Assembly (NCBI RefSeq): GCF_900113925.1
Contig: NZ_FORD01000005.1
Coordinates: 62,001-126,000 of the forward strand
Length of the DNA stretch: 64,000 nucleotides
Reading direction: 5' to 3'
Origin: Nitrosomonas sp. Nm34
Lineage (GTDB): Bacteria > Pseudomonadota > Gammaproteobacteria > Burkholderiales > Nitrosomonadaceae
Under the pieces are notes generated by a model that worked only from the letters and a program-made list of their open reading frames with translations, searched no databases and was not told the origin of the DNA. Below are positions 36,962-47,288 of this stretch, in pieces. The position numbers and the translations under genes are program-made. Every line of letters begins with the position of its first letter. Within the stretch, counting starts at the first letter, position 1.

Positions 36962-39583
36962 TTAATCTTTTGTCTCTACCTGAATTAATGGCTCAGATTC
37001 AATCATTTTTACGGCTGCTGGCTTACGTCGTTGTCTCTTGGGGGAAGTCAGATCTTCCATTGCTTCAGAAATTTTATCAGGGGCGGTCTCAATCATGATT
37101 AAGCCACTTTTGGATAAATCCGGGAATTCGAAAGTCGGACATGGCTCAGCCGGCTCCGCTGATTGAGGCAAGCTGGGTGGGGAAGCAGATAATTCCTGTT
37201 CTGCTGGCGTCGAGATGTGCTCGAATGGCAAGTTAAATTGTGGAACAGGAACAGGCGGTGCGGTTACTGGCAGATCAGGAGAATAATCAGCTGATTCAGA
37301 TTTCTCGCTGGTTTCACTCATTTCAGTGAGGACACTTTCTGCCTTAAAAGTAATGAGTTTGGGCGCTGATGCGTGATCATTTAAGTAGCTTTCAGACTGA
37401 TTTTCAGGCTGAGTTTCTTCCAAGGAAGCGGCTTCCTCAGTATCAGCTACTTTATGCAGACGTGATCGCTCAGAGCGCTCACGCTGCCGCCCTCCACGAC
37501 GGCGGCGTGAACGACCACGCTCTTCACGTTCTTCAGTTTGCTCAGGTAATGCCTCAACTGGCGAGATGCCTTCTTCGGTCGTTACTTCTACCTCTGTATG
37601 TACTTTTTCTTCACGCGGCGGATGAGCTTGTTTTCTTCGCGCAAGCTGGCTATCACGACTTCTCTGTACGGTTCTTTCATGGGGCTCAGAAACAATCTGC
37701 TCTTCTAGCAGGATGCCCGCAGACTCTTGGGGCAATTCTTGCAGAGGCTCATGTAGATCATGATGCTTGCGTTGTTCATGAGTAAGGAGTTCTTTACTGC
37801 GGCCACCACGACCACGATCCCGACGTCCCCGACCTCGTTCGTGACGCTGTGATTTCTCTTTATGGCTGGGTGGAGCAGATTCTTCTGGCGCATGCTCCTG
37901 GCTGGTTGGTTTGAACCAGCCAAAGAATTTATCCAAGAATGAGGCTTGTTCGCGAGTTTTTTCTTCACGTCCTGGCGCAGGTTGCGTGGGTGTAATTCCT
38001 TTTACTGCGGCCTGTGGACGTGTTGGCTTGGCTTCCTGCGCTGTCGGCAAGATAATTTCCTCTGCAACTTTCTCTACCATCTCATAACTGGCTTGCATTT
38101 CAGTTGATTTCATGTCCTCCTGGCGTAGCCGAGTAATTTTATAATTGGGCGTTTCCAAATAGATATTCGGAATGAGGATAATATTAACTTTCAGGCGTGC
38201 TTCGATATTATGGATATCAGAACGTTTTTCATTTAACAGAAAAGTAGCCACATCGACAGGAAGCTGCACATGCAGCGCACTGGTATGCTCTTTCATCGCT
38301 TCTTCCTGAATAATTCTGAGAATATGCAGAGCGGATGAATCAGTACCACGGATATGTCCCGTGCCATGGCAACGTGGGCAGGTGATATAGTTGCTTTCTC
38401 CAAGCGATGGACGTAGGCGCTGGCGTGATAGCTCCAATAATCCAAAGCGTGAGATTTTTCCGACCTGGACACGTGCACGATCATGATGCAGCGCTTCATG
38501 CAGACGTGATTCCACCTCCCGCTGGTTACGGGCGACCTCCATGTCAATAAAATCAATGACCACCAATCCCCCTAAGTCGCGTAAACGCAGCTGCCGGGCA
38601 ACTTCGTCTGCAGCTTCCAGATTGGTATTAAGTGCGGTGCTTTCGATGTCAGCACCTCGAATGGCTCGTGCTGAATTGACATCGATAGATACGAGCGCTT
38701 CTGTGTGATCAATGACGATAGCTCCGCCTGAAGGCAGGGATACCTGCCGGGAGTAAGCCGTTTCTATCTGGTGTTCAATCTGGAAGCGAGAGAATAAGGG
38801 GATATCATCCTGATACAGTTTGAGACGATCGACATTATCTGGCATGACGTGAGCCATGAATTGGCACGCTTGTTCATAAATTTCAGAATTGTCGATCAGA
38901 ATTTCACCGATTTCGTGATGAAAATAATCACGAATGGCACGAATAACGAGACTGCTTTCCTGATAAATCAGAAAGATACCGCTTTGATTCTTAGCAGCTT
39001 CTTCAATGGCGTACCAAAGCTGGGTCAAATAATTTAAATCCCACTGTAACTCTTCTTCATTGCGACCAATGCCTGCAGTACGCGCAATAATGCTCATCCC
39101 AGGCGCGATCTGCAGGTGCGAGATGACATCCCGCAGCTCAGTTCTCTCTTCTGCGGTGATGCGACGGGATATCCCTCCACTATGCGGATTATTGGGCATC
39201 AGCACGAGATAACGCCCTGCCAGGGAAATATAAGTGGTTAATGCAGCACCTTTCGTGCCACGCTCATCCTTATCAACTTGAACGATCAACTCCTGACCTT
39301 CTCGGAGTAAGCTTGGAATACGATGACCCGGTAAATCAGGGCTCTCACCGAAGCAGGTGGGGGAGATTTCCTTATAAGGCAAAAAACCATGGCGGTCTCC
39401 ACCATAATCAACAAAGGCGGCTTCTAATCCTGGTTCTAAGCGGGTAATCACTCCTTTATAAATATTGCCTTTACGTTGTTCTTTACCAATTGTCTCAATA
39501 TCGAGATCAATCAGTTTTTGTCCATCTACAATTGCGACACGCAACTCTTCTGGCTGTGTCGCATTGAATAACATGCGTTTCAT
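36962..39583 (-). CDS. rne: Ribonuclease E
   Basis: An 873-residue protein. The S1 domain is in residues about 38-120 ([24 protein letters not shown]). The catalytic Asp region reads [15 protein letters not shown], then [12 protein letters not shown]. The Zn-link [12 protein letters not shown] is present. The C-terminal half is acidic, basic and disordered ([20 protein letters not shown]), the scaffold part. It cleaves mRNA and rRNA precursors in the degradosome. It is divergent from rluC with a long leader. Confidence 0.95.
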   Translation of the reverse strand: MKRMLFNATQPEELRVAIVDGQKLIDLDIETIGKEQRKGNIYKGVITRLEPGLEAAFVDYGGDRHGFLPYKEISPTCFGESPDLPGHRIPSLLREGQELIVQVDKDERGTKGAALTTYISLAGRYLVLMPNNPHSGGISRRITAEERTELRDVISHLQIAPGMSIIARTAGIGRNEEELQWDLNYLTQLWYAIEEAAKNQSGIFLIYQESSLVIRAIRDYFHHEIGEILIDNSEIYEQACQFMAHVMPDNVDRLKLYQDDIPLFSRFQIEHQIETAYSRQVSLPSGGAIVIDHTEALVSIDVNSARAIRGADIESTALNTNLEAADEVARQLRLRDLGGLVVIDFIDMEVARNQREVESRLHEALHHDRARVQVGKISRFGLLELSRQRLRPSLGESNYITCPRCHGTGHIRGTDSSALHILRIIQEEAMKEHTSALHVQLPVDVATFLLNEKRSDIHNIEARLKVNIILIPNIYLETPNYKITRLRQEDMKSTEMQASYEMVEKVAEEIILPTAQEAKPTRPQAAVKGITPTQPAPGREEKTREQASFLDKFFGWFKPTSQEHAPEESAPPSHKEKSQRHERGRGRRDRGRGGRSKELLTHEQRKHHDLHEPLQELPQESAGILLEEQIVSEPHERTVQRSRDSQLARRKQAHPPREEKVHTEVEVTTEEGISPVEALPEQTEEREERGRSRRRRGGRQRERSERSRLHKVADTEEAASLEETQPENQSESYLNDHASAPKLITFKAESVLTEMSETSEKSESADYSPDLPVTAPPVPVPQFNLPFEHISTPAEQELSASPPSLPQSAEPAEPCPTFEFPDLSKSGLIMIETAPDKISEAMEDLTSPKRQRRKPAAVKMIESEPLIQVETKD

Positions 39584-40207
39584 TTTATGCCTCCCGCGCT
39601 CAATTCACGGGCAGATTGCTGCATATCAGGCAGCATAGCTTCCTATCGTTTACGCATAATAGAATTTATTGTTCAGTAATTGGATCATGGTATTAGGAAA
39701 GGACGGTATGGAGGGTTATAGTGGTACATCGCAGTATCGCGGAGCTTGACCCATTGAGTTCTTCTCGATGACAGGGAGCCACGCCAAGATTTGCCTGGCT
39801 TGTTATATGGGAGCTCATGCTCTGGGTGCTTCCAACACTCTTTCTCTTATTCAGACCTTCTTTAATTTTCCCTTCCGTGAAGATTGGCCAATTTCTAGCG
39901 TGTAGCTTGGTTCCTGTAAATTGTGGAAACAGGATTGAAATCAAGTTATACAAGGTTTCGACAAAGTCTATCCCGTCGACGGGTACTACGAAACCGGAAA
40001 CTAAATTCATATGTGCTTTGAGCGCGCAAATCAATTACTATCGCTACTTTAGGTGGTGAGCGACATTAACCAAATCAGTGCTGATTTTCTTCAACACTTC
40101 AAAACTTTAAACCTATCGAGTGAGTTAACCATTACCCGGTGTCATTATGCTCATCATGTAATTAGTACATGATTTATGTAGTATATGGGTAAATTTGTGA
40201 ATTCCAA
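39584..40207. promoter_or_regulatory. Long rne leader / divergent promoter region
   Basis: 624 bases between the divergent rne and rluC genes. Small frames on both strands have no recognisable product. rne mRNAs usually have long structured leaders used for self-control, and GCATATCAGGCAGCATAG near 39617 could form part of such a structure. No promoter boxes can be fixed. Confidence 0.5.
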
Positions 40208-41224
40208 ATGAAGAGTATAGGTAAAATTAATACGTTAAACAAAAATATTATGCCAGATATGGTCATTGTAGAAAATATCAATGAAGAAGCCGATGGGCAA
40301 CGTATTGATAATTTTTTCTTCAAGCGTTTTAAAAGGGTGCCCAAGAGTCACATTTATCAACTCCTGCGCAGCGGCCAGGTACGTGTCAACAGTAAGCGAA
40401 TCAATGCAGATTATCGCTTGCAGCAGAATGATAAGGTGCGTATTCCGCCCATCAGAACATTCCAAAGTGCTCAAAAAATAATAAAACCTCCGCTTGCTGC
40501 TTTCGAAGTGTTGTTTGAAGATGAATGGCTGTTGGCTATTAATAAACCCTCCGGTATCGCAGTGCATGGTGGCAGTGGCATCAGTTATGGTGTAATCGAA
40601 CAGTTACGCGCTCATCATCCTGACTGGAAATTCCTGGAACTGGTACATCGCCTGGATCGGGAAACCTCTGGCGTTCTGCTGCTTGCCAAGAAACGCAGCG
40701 CATTGGTCGAGGCACATCGACAGATTCGAGAGGGAATCGTCCAAAAACGTTATTCGGTAATGGTCAAGGGAAGATGGTGCAATGCTAAACAAAGTGTGAA
40801 ATTATCACTTAATAAATTTGTTACCGCTGACGGTGAGCGGCGTGTCATGGTGATGTCAGGGAAGAATGAGGAAAAAAAAGAATTGCCAGCTCATACCGTG
40901 TTTACTTTGAAAAAAAATTGGCAAAACTTCAGCTTGCTCGAGGCAGAATTAAAAACCGGCCGTACCCATCAAATCCGGGTCCATTTGGCACACCTAGGTT
41001 TTCCGATTGTAGGGGATGATAAATATGGCGATTTTGAGTTGAATAAAAAACTGATGAAAGGGAAGCAAAGGCTTGCCTTAAAACGCATGTTTCTGCATGC
41101 GGCTAGTTTGAAGATGACACATCCAGCAACCGGGGAATATATTGGCCTCGAAGCGCCATTACCCAATGATCTGACAGCTTTTCTGCAAAGATTGGATGAG
41201 GAGACTCCTGTTACCGGGCCGTAA
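40208..41224 (+). CDS. rluC: 23S rRNA pseudouridine synthase RluC
   Basis: A 338-residue protein with an S4 domain at about 30-75 (QRIDNFFFKRFKRVPKSHIYQLLR) and an RluA-type catalytic domain. The catalytic Asp is in VHRLDRETSGVLLLAKK. RTHQIRVHLAHLGFPIVGDDKYG is the family's late motif. It modifies U955, U2504 and U2580 of 23S rRNA in E. coli. ATGs at 40250 and 40259 are alternative starts. It is divergent from rne, a conserved arrangement. Confidence 0.93.
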   Translation: MKSIGKINTLNKNIMPDMVIVENINEEADGQRIDNFFFKRFKRVPKSHIYQLLRSGQVRVNSKRINADYRLQQNDKVRIPPIRTFQSAQKIIKPPLAAFEVLFEDEWLLAINKPSGIAVHGGSGISYGVIEQLRAHHPDWKFLELVHRLDRETSGVLLLAKKRSALVEAHRQIREGIVQKRYSVMVKGRWCNAKQSVKLSLNKFVTADGERRVMVMSGKNEEKKELPAHTVFTLKKNWQNFSLLEAELKTGRTHQIRVHLAHLGFPIVGDDKYGDFELNKKLMKGKQRLALKRMFLHAASLKMTHPATGEYIGLEAPLPNDLTAFLQRLDEETPVTGP

Positions 41225-41344
41225 AAACGAGCTTACGAGTTTTCTCATGGAGCTGCATTTCGCCCACCTCGCGCTTGGGGCGCTTGCTTTGTTTCCTTCA
41301 CAGCTTGTGAACAATCTACGGACATCCTGTTTTTTCTTATCAAA

Positions 41345-42019
41345 TTAGTTATCAAATGCGGGTTCGAATTGTATGCTTTTCTGCACAGTAGAGTAGTTTG
41401 ATTCCAGCATCGGGTATAACACTTCCCATACATTTTCTGTAATCAACTTTTGGGCAGCTACGTCCGGATGAATGCCATCCGCTTGAAAAAACTCGCGCTT
41501 ATCCCCAAATCCGTCCAGCAGAAAAGGAATCAGCTTTAATTGATAGCGCTCAGCAAGTTGGGGATAAATATTGCGGAACTTTTGGGTGTAGGCTGTGCCA
41601 TAATTGGGCGGTAGTTGCATGCCAGCGAGTAAAGGCATCACATTATTTCGCTGACAAACTTGAATGATGGCCCCTAGATTATCATGGATAGATTGAATGG
41701 ATGCGCCGCGTAAACCATCATTACCACCTAATTCAATGATGACGATGTCCGGTTGATGCGTTTTGAGTGCTTGCTCAATACGATGACGTCCCCCCAGCGT
41801 TGTTTCACCGCTGATACTGACATTGATGACTTGATAATGAGGGGAGAGCGCCTGCATTCGCTGTTTGAGCAGATTAACCCATCCAACTTCTGCTGGCAAA
41901 CCATAGCCGGTTGATAAGCTATCTCCAAATATCATGACAGTGATGCCATTAGCTGGGTTAGCTACGGCATAAGACGTAATAGGGAATAGAAAAAAAAGAA
42001 TGATTAAAAAATTTTTCAT
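41345..42019 (-). CDS. tesA: Periplasmic SGNH esterase TesA
   Basis: A 224-residue protein with a signal peptide (MKNFLIILFFLFPITSYA). SGNH blocks: MIFGDSLSTGYG (Ser), SISGETTLGGRHR (Gly), ELGGNDGLRG (Asn) and DGIHPDVAAQ (Asp/His). This is the thioesterase I / lysophospholipase L1 family. Its 5' end meets ybbA head to head, as in E. coli tesA-ybbA. It is a single gene convergent with rluC. Confidence 0.92.
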   Translation of the reverse strand: MKNFLIILFFLFPITSYAVANPANGITVMIFGDSLSTGYGLPAEVGWVNLLKQRMQALSPHYQVINVSISGETTLGGRHRIEQALKTHQPDIVIIELGGNDGLRGASIQSIHDNLGAIIQVCQRNNVMPLLAGMQLPPNYGTAYTQKFRNIYPQLAERYQLKLIPFLLDGFGDKREFFQADGIHPDVAAQKLITENVWEVLYPMLESNYSTVQKSIQFEPAFDN

Positions 42020-42041
42020 GTTGAATAATCGTGCTAAACAA

Positions 42042-42713
42042 ATGGCACATCCTATCGTGCGAACAGACTCCCTTACTAAACAAGTCGATACCGGCGATAA
42101 TCGACTAACGATTTTGCAGGATATCTCCCTGGAAGTAAATGCAGGCGAATCGATCGCTATAGTGGGTGCTTCTGGTTCGGGAAAATCTACCTTACTTGGA
42201 CTATTGGCCGGCCTGGATGTTCCGACCAGTGGCCATGTTTATCTGGATGGTGAGGATATTTTTCTGCTGGATGAGGATGAACGGGCGGCTTTACGCAGTA
42301 GATTGCTTGGTTTTATGTTTCAGTCATTTCAATTACTGCCTGCGTTGACCGCTATCGAGAATGTAATGTTGCCATTGGAGCTCGCCGGCATAAATGATGC
42401 GAGGCGAGCAGCACAGGCATTGCTTGAGCGGGTGGGACTGGGAATGCGGCTTAAACATTATCCGCGGCAGCTTTCGGGTGGTGAACAACAACGTGTTGCA
42501 ATTGCTCGTGCTTTCGTAACTCAGCCGAAAATGTTATTTGCCGATGAGCCAACGGGTAACCTCGATTCTGCAACGGGTGCTCAAATCATCGAACTGATGT
42601 TTGAGTTAAATCGGGAACGAGGAACCACGCTGGTGCTCGTGACTCATGATGAAGCCTTATCTACTCGCTGCTCGCGGCAAATACGAATGGCCAGCGGTAG
42701 AATAATCCATTGA
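42042..42713 (+). CDS. ybbA: ABC transporter ATPase YbbA
   Basis: A 224-residue LolD-like ATPase. Walker A is GASGSGKST, the signature LSGGEQQR, and Walker B FADEPTGNLDS. It is part of the YbbAP system. The ATG at 42042 (MAHPIVRTDSLTKQ) is preferred, since ATGs at 42000 and 42018 would run into the divergent tesA coding region. Unlike E. coli, the partner permease is not next to it: an RND efflux pair lies in between. Confidence 0.88.
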   Translation: MAHPIVRTDSLTKQVDTGDNRLTILQDISLEVNAGESIAIVGASGSGKSTLLGLLAGLDVPTSGHVYLDGEDIFLLDEDERAALRSRLLGFMFQSFQLLPALTAIENVMLPLELAGINDARRAAQALLERVGLGMRLKHYPRQLSGGEQQRVAIARAFVTQPKMLFADEPTGNLDSATGAQIIELMFELNRERGTTLVLVTHDEALSTRCSRQIRMASGRIIH

Positions 42714-42753
42714 AAGGATATGGTTCTATATTCAGATCATTTTTAATAGAGTA

Positions 42754-44019
42754 ATGACAAATAAGGTATCGGCAGCAGCAATTTCCCAGAAGGATTCGGC
42801 CGCTGGCAAAGGCTATTCGAGGATGGCTTTCATCAGTTTTTTGCTCATTGTACTGGCAGCGGGTTTTTGGTTTTTGCGAACTCATGATTCAGCTGCCAAT
42901 CGCATCCCAAAAAATGAAGTAAGTGTCATGCCGGTTCCAGTCGTAGCAACCCTGACTTCGCAACGGGATGTGCCGGTTAAATTTAAGACTAAAGGTACCG
43001 TATCGCCTATACAAATAGTTGAGGTACGGCCGCAGGTCGCAGCCGCGATCAAAACAGTTCATATCAAGGAAGGCCAGTTTGTGGCTAAGGGCGAACGATT
43101 GTTTACCCTTGATACACGTGCCGAGGAAGCCAATCTCGCTAAATCCGCTGCGCAGCTCGCCAAGACAAGAGTCGAATTGCATAATGCAATGCGTCAGCTC
43201 CATCGCCAACAGGAATTGTTTCACAAAAATTTTATTTCTCAGGCAGCACTGGATGTTGCAGAAAACCAGGTTGAGTTGTTGCAGAATCAACTGAAATTTG
43301 ATGAGGCTGCCGTGCAGGCAGACCGTGTTACCCGTGGTTATGGAGAGATAGTGGCGCCGATTGCAGGTCGGACAGGTGCCATCCAGGTTTATCCCGGCAG
43401 TCTGGTCCGACCGGAAGCTTCTCTGCTGGTAAGCATTACACAGATTGACCCTATTTATGTCAGTTTTGAGCTGCCTGAGCGTGAATTAACCACTCTGAAA
43501 CAAGCGCTTGCCAAAGGAGAAGCGAGAGTCAGCGCCCGGCTTAACCTTTCTGACAAACAGGAGCGAGAGGGACGCATCGTATTTGTTGATAGTGCAGTCG
43601 ATAAGGCCAGTGGCACGATCCAAGTAAAAGCGGAATTCGCTAATGCAGACGGAAAGTTCTGGCCTGGCATGTTTGCTAATGTGACATTGATCGCCAGTAT
43701 ATTGCCTAAGGTATTAATCGTTCCCACTCAGGCGCTACAAACCGGACCCAGCGGTCAATTTGTTTTTGTCGTGGGAGAAGATAATAAAGCAATACCCCAA
43801 GGAGTTGATGTCAAGTTGATCCAGGAGGGGATTGCGGTAGTAGAAGGAATAGAAGCGGATAGGTGTGTCGTGATTGAAGGAGCCCAGCATCTCCGTGCCG
43901 GCACTACGGTAAACGCGAGCAGAACTTGCGGGCAAGTGTCTGATTCTGATCAGAGTGGGTTGAGATCGGATTCTGGCAATAACAATACTCCATCCCTTTC
44001 ACTCCTTCCCTCGCTCTAA
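42754..44019 (+). CDS. RND efflux adaptor (MdtA/AcrA-like)
   Basis: A 421-residue membrane fusion protein anchored by one N-terminal membrane segment (MAFISFLLIVLAAGFWFL). The lipoyl and hairpin pattern is clear: EVRPQVAAAIKTVHIKEGQFV, then IVAPIAGRTGAIQVYPGSLV and YVSFELPERELTTLK. FVDSAVDKASGTIQVKAEF and PTQALQTGPSGQFVFVV are typical of the MdtA-like branch. It precedes the RND pump gene by 7 bases. No outer-membrane channel gene is in the cluster. Confidence 0.9.
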   Translation: MTNKVSAAAISQKDSAAGKGYSRMAFISFLLIVLAAGFWFLRTHDSAANRIPKNEVSVMPVPVVATLTSQRDVPVKFKTKGTVSPIQIVEVRPQVAAAIKTVHIKEGQFVAKGERLFTLDTRAEEANLAKSAAQLAKTRVELHNAMRQLHRQQELFHKNFISQAALDVAENQVELLQNQLKFDEAAVQADRVTRGYGEIVAPIAGRTGAIQVYPGSLVRPEASLLVSITQIDPIYVSFELPERELTTLKQALAKGEARVSARLNLSDKQEREGRIVFVDSAVDKASGTIQVKAEFANADGKFWPGMFANVTLIASILPKVLIVPTQALQTGPSGQFVFVVGEDNKAIPQGVDVKLIQEGIAVVEGIEADRCVVIEGAQHLRAGTTVNASRTCGQVSDSDQSGLRSDSGNNNTPSLSLLPSL

Positions 44020-44026
44020 ATAAGCA

Positions 44027-47000
44027 ATGAATCTGGCCGAATTATGTATACGCCGTCCGATAATGACAATATTGTTGTCATTGACAGCCGTCATTGCGGG
44101 TATTTTGTCTTATAGCGGTGTTCCTATTGCAGCATTACCCCGTTTTGATACCCCTACCATTACCGTCAATGCGGTGTTACCAGGGGCAAGTCCGGATACG
44201 ATGGCCTCAGCTGTGGCTACTCCTCTTGAGCGCCAGTTTTTAGCGATTGCGGGTTTATCAGTCATCAGCTCAACCAGTACGCAAGGGACTACCGTGGTCA
44301 CGCTGGAGTTTAATCAGGATCGTGATATGGACGGTGCAGCAGTCGATGTGCAGGCGGCATTGTTGCGGGCGCAGCAATCGCTGCCGGTGGAAATGACCAC
44401 GATGCCTTCCTATCGCAAAGTCAATCCAGCCGATACGCCGGTTACCATCCTTTCGCTGACATCAGAAACGATGCCATTACCGGAGCTGAATAATTTCGCT
44501 GATAAGCTGATTGTACCGGCTTTGTCTACGCTGCCGGGCATCGGTGAAATACGACCCAATGGTCAGAAAAAGTATGCCGTACGCGTGCAGGTCAATCCAC
44601 TGGCACTGGCCGCGCGCAACTTAACGGTGGATGATATCGCAGATGCATTGGCGCGTGCCAATGACAATTCGCCTGTGGGTACACTGGATGGGCCTCGTCA
44701 GACCTTGATCGTTCAGGCTAATCGCCAGCTTGATAACGCGGATGCCTTTGCAGAGTTGATTGTTGCGACTACGCCCAACGGTCATCCGGTTAAATTATCA
44801 GAAGTGGCCACGGTGGAAAATAGTGTGGAATCGGTCAAGACTGCGAGCTGGACAAATGGCCAACCATCCATCGGCTTGCTTGTTTATGCACAGCCTGGAG
44901 CGAATGTCGTAGCTGCTGTCAATGCTGTCAAAACCGCCTTACCGAAAATAAGTGCGCAATTACCTGCTTCGGTGCAATTGGCTTTTTATCTTGATCGCTC
45001 TCAATCGATCCGGGATGCCATTTTTGATGTGCAACTGACTTTTGGCTTAACCGTTGCGCTGGTGATTCTGGTCATGTTCCTGTTTCTGCGTAAACCTGCG
45101 GTCACGCTTATTCCCGCGTTATCGTTACCGATTTCATTGCTGGGTACGGTGATGCTGATGCGCGTTTTTGACTATACGCTCGATAATATTTCCCTGCTGG
45201 CCATTACCCTCGCTGTTGGGCTGGTGGTGGACGATGCCATTGTAATGCTGGAAAACATCGTGCGACATATCGAAAATGGCTTGCCGCCACTGCAGGCAGC
45301 ATTACGTGGCTCGAAAGAGATTACCTTTACCATCCTCTCCATTTCGATTTCGCTGGTAGCTGTCTTCATCCCGGTTTTTTTCATGCCAGGAGTTATCGGC
45401 ATGATGTTTCACGAATTTGCTGCCGTCGTCAGTATTGCAGTACTGGTGTCGGCTGTTGTTTCGCTCACGCTGATTCCCATGATGGCAAGCCGTTATCTGG
45501 TATTGGATTCATCAGATGGATGGAGTATGAGATTGACGCAATGGTTTGAGAACGGATTTAATCATCTGTTGGCAGCCTATACCTATGTGCTGGACTGGGC
45601 GTTGCGTCATCGGCGCACCGTGCTGGCCATCGCCCTGAGTACCTTTGTTGCGGCGGGTATACTCTTTCTGGTACTGCCCAAAGGCTTCTTTCCCGAAGAA
45701 GATACGGGCCGAATCATGATTTCGATTGAAGCAGCAGAAGATATTTCCTTTCCCGCCTTGACCCGCTTGGTAGAACAAACCAGTGAAATCATTCGTGCTC
45801 ATCCTTTTGTTGATAATAGCATTACCTTTACGGAAGGCGCCAACAACGCACGCATGTTTGTTGGTCTTAAGCCACGTAGTGAACGTCCCGCGATGAGCAA
45901 GGTGCTGGAAGTATTGCGTAAGGAAGTACGCGGTATAGCTGGCGTCAGGATATTCATGACGCCCTCGCAAAATCTGAGAATTGGCAGTATGCCCAGCAAG
46001 AGCCGCTATCAATACGTGATGCGCAGCGTTCGGACTGAGGATCTGTATGCGGCAGCAGATGCCGTCATGTCGCGTATGCAGAAGCATGCCGTGTTCCGGG
46101 ATGTGACGAGTGATATGAAACTCAAAGGACTGCAAGCGCGGCTCGAAATTGATCGTGATAAAGCCAATTTACTGGGTGTAGAAGTCGCTGCGATTCGGTC
46201 AGCGTTGTATAGTGCTTTTGGCGAGCGGCAGGTTTCGACCATTTTCACCTCAAGCGATAGTTATCGCGTCATTCTGCAGGTGGCAGGGGAGTATCGTACT
46301 GATGAAAGTGCTTTTGATAACATTCACTTGCGAGCAAAAAATGGTGCGCTCGTACCGTTATCGAGCGTGGCAACGGTAGTACGCGAAATGGGACCGCTGG
46401 CAATCAATCATGTGGGGCAGCTTGAATCTTTGACCATCTCATTTAATCTTGCGCCAGGCGCTGCGTTGGGGGAAGCTGCTAAACTGATCGAACAATTCAA
46501 ACATGAAATCAATTTACCTGACAGTATTCTGACCAGCTTTGCCGGCGATGCGGCAGCTTTTCAATCCTCCCAGACAAGCCAGCTCATCCTGATTGTGGCG
46601 GCACTGCTGGTTATTTATGTATTACTCGGAGTGCTTTACGAAAGCTATATTCATCCCATTACGATTCTTGCGGGTCTTCCTTCCGCAGCAGTAGGTGCGC
46701 TCGGCATTTTATGGTTATTCAATATCGAGCTTTCCATCATGGCTATAATTGGTATTTTATTGCTGATCGGTATTGTGAAGAAAAACGCCATCATGATGAT
46801 CGATTTTGCGCTGGACGCCCAACGGGAGCAACATCTGACACCCTACCAAGCAATTCGTACAGCTTGCCTGCTTCGTTTTCGTCCGATTATGATGACCACA
46901 CTCGCTGCCATGATGGGTGCGCTGCCGATTGCCCTTGGTCTCGGTGCCGGCGCCGAGTTGCGGCAACCGCTCGGGCTGGCAGTGATAGGGGGCTTATTGT

Positions 47001-47125
47001 TTTCCCAAGTGATCACCTTGTTTATTACCCCGGTGATTTACCTGTATCTCGACCGATTCTCAGGCAGTCGGCAGACGCCTGCCAACGAACAGTCTAAGCA
47101 GTCTAGCACGCTGCTTCCTGAGTGA
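44027..47125 (+). CDS. HAE-type RND efflux pump (MdtB/MexB-like)
   Basis: A 1032-residue RND transporter of the hydrophobic/amphiphilic branch. Starts LAELCIRRPIMTILLSLTAV and has GLVVDDAIVMLENI, the paired Asp of the proton relay in segment 4, which the metal pump at 17574 lacks. Late block: GVLYESYIHPITILAGLPSA and KKNAIMMIDFAL. It exports organic compounds through an adaptor encoded just upstream and an outer-membrane protein encoded elsewhere. Confidence 0.92.
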   Translation: MNLAELCIRRPIMTILLSLTAVIAGILSYSGVPIAALPRFDTPTITVNAVLPGASPDTMASAVATPLERQFLAIAGLSVISSTSTQGTTVVTLEFNQDRDMDGAAVDVQAALLRAQQSLPVEMTTMPSYRKVNPADTPVTILSLTSETMPLPELNNFADKLIVPALSTLPGIGEIRPNGQKKYAVRVQVNPLALAARNLTVDDIADALARANDNSPVGTLDGPRQTLIVQANRQLDNADAFAELIVATTPNGHPVKLSEVATVENSVESVKTASWTNGQPSIGLLVYAQPGANVVAAVNAVKTALPKISAQLPASVQLAFYLDRSQSIRDAIFDVQLTFGLTVALVILVMFLFLRKPAVTLIPALSLPISLLGTVMLMRVFDYTLDNISLLAITLAVGLVVDDAIVMLENIVRHIENGLPPLQAALRGSKEITFTILSISISLVAVFIPVFFMPGVIGMMFHEFAAVVSIAVLVSAVVSLTLIPMMASRYLVLDSSDGWSMRLTQWFENGFNHLLAAYTYVLDWALRHRRTVLAIALSTFVAAGILFLVLPKGFFPEEDTGRIMISIEAAEDISFPALTRLVEQTSEIIRAHPFVDNSITFTEGANNARMFVGLKPRSERPAMSKVLEVLRKEVRGIAGVRIFMTPSQNLRIGSMPSKSRYQYVMRSVRTEDLYAAADAVMSRMQKHAVFRDVTSDMKLKGLQARLEIDRDKANLLGVEVAAIRSALYSAFGERQVSTIFTSSDSYRVILQVAGEYRTDESAFDNIHLRAKNGALVPLSSVATVVREMGPLAINHVGQLESLTISFNLAPGAALGEAAKLIEQFKHEINLPDSILTSFAGDAAAFQSSQTSQLILIVAALLVIYVLLGVLYESYIHPITILAGLPSAAVGALGILWLFNIELSIMAIIGILLLIGIVKKNAIMMIDFALDAQREQHLTPYQAIRTACLLRFRPIMMTTLAAMMGALPIALGLGAGAELRQPLGLAVIGGLLFSQVITLFITPVIYLYLDRFSGSRQTPANEQSKQSSTLLPE

Positions 47126-47143
47126 TTGACCACTACCGGAGTC

Positions 47144-47246
47144 ATTCCCTTTCCCAATCAAAGCTGACTTGGTCGGCTTCATTTTACCGTATGATTGATC
47201 CTGTCTGCGGTTCACCTTCACGTCATGTTTGATTGGAAAATAGAAT
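47144..47246 (+). repeat. Interspersed repeat, copy 7
   Basis: ATTCCCTTTCCCAATCAAA at the left and TTTGATTGGAAAATAGAAT at the right; interior GACTTGGTCGGCTTC as in copies 2 and 4. It lies between the RND pump and the YbbP-like permease, which it may separate into different transcripts. Confidence 0.8.
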
Positions 47247-47288
47247 AAAATGAATAGCATGCTGTAAATTTTTGATGGAATCCTCTTT

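Noticed and set aside
39693..40034. 113-codon minus-strand frame in the rne leader
   Set aside because: Weak codon pattern, no motif and overlap with an opposite-strand frame of similar size; more likely leader RNA.
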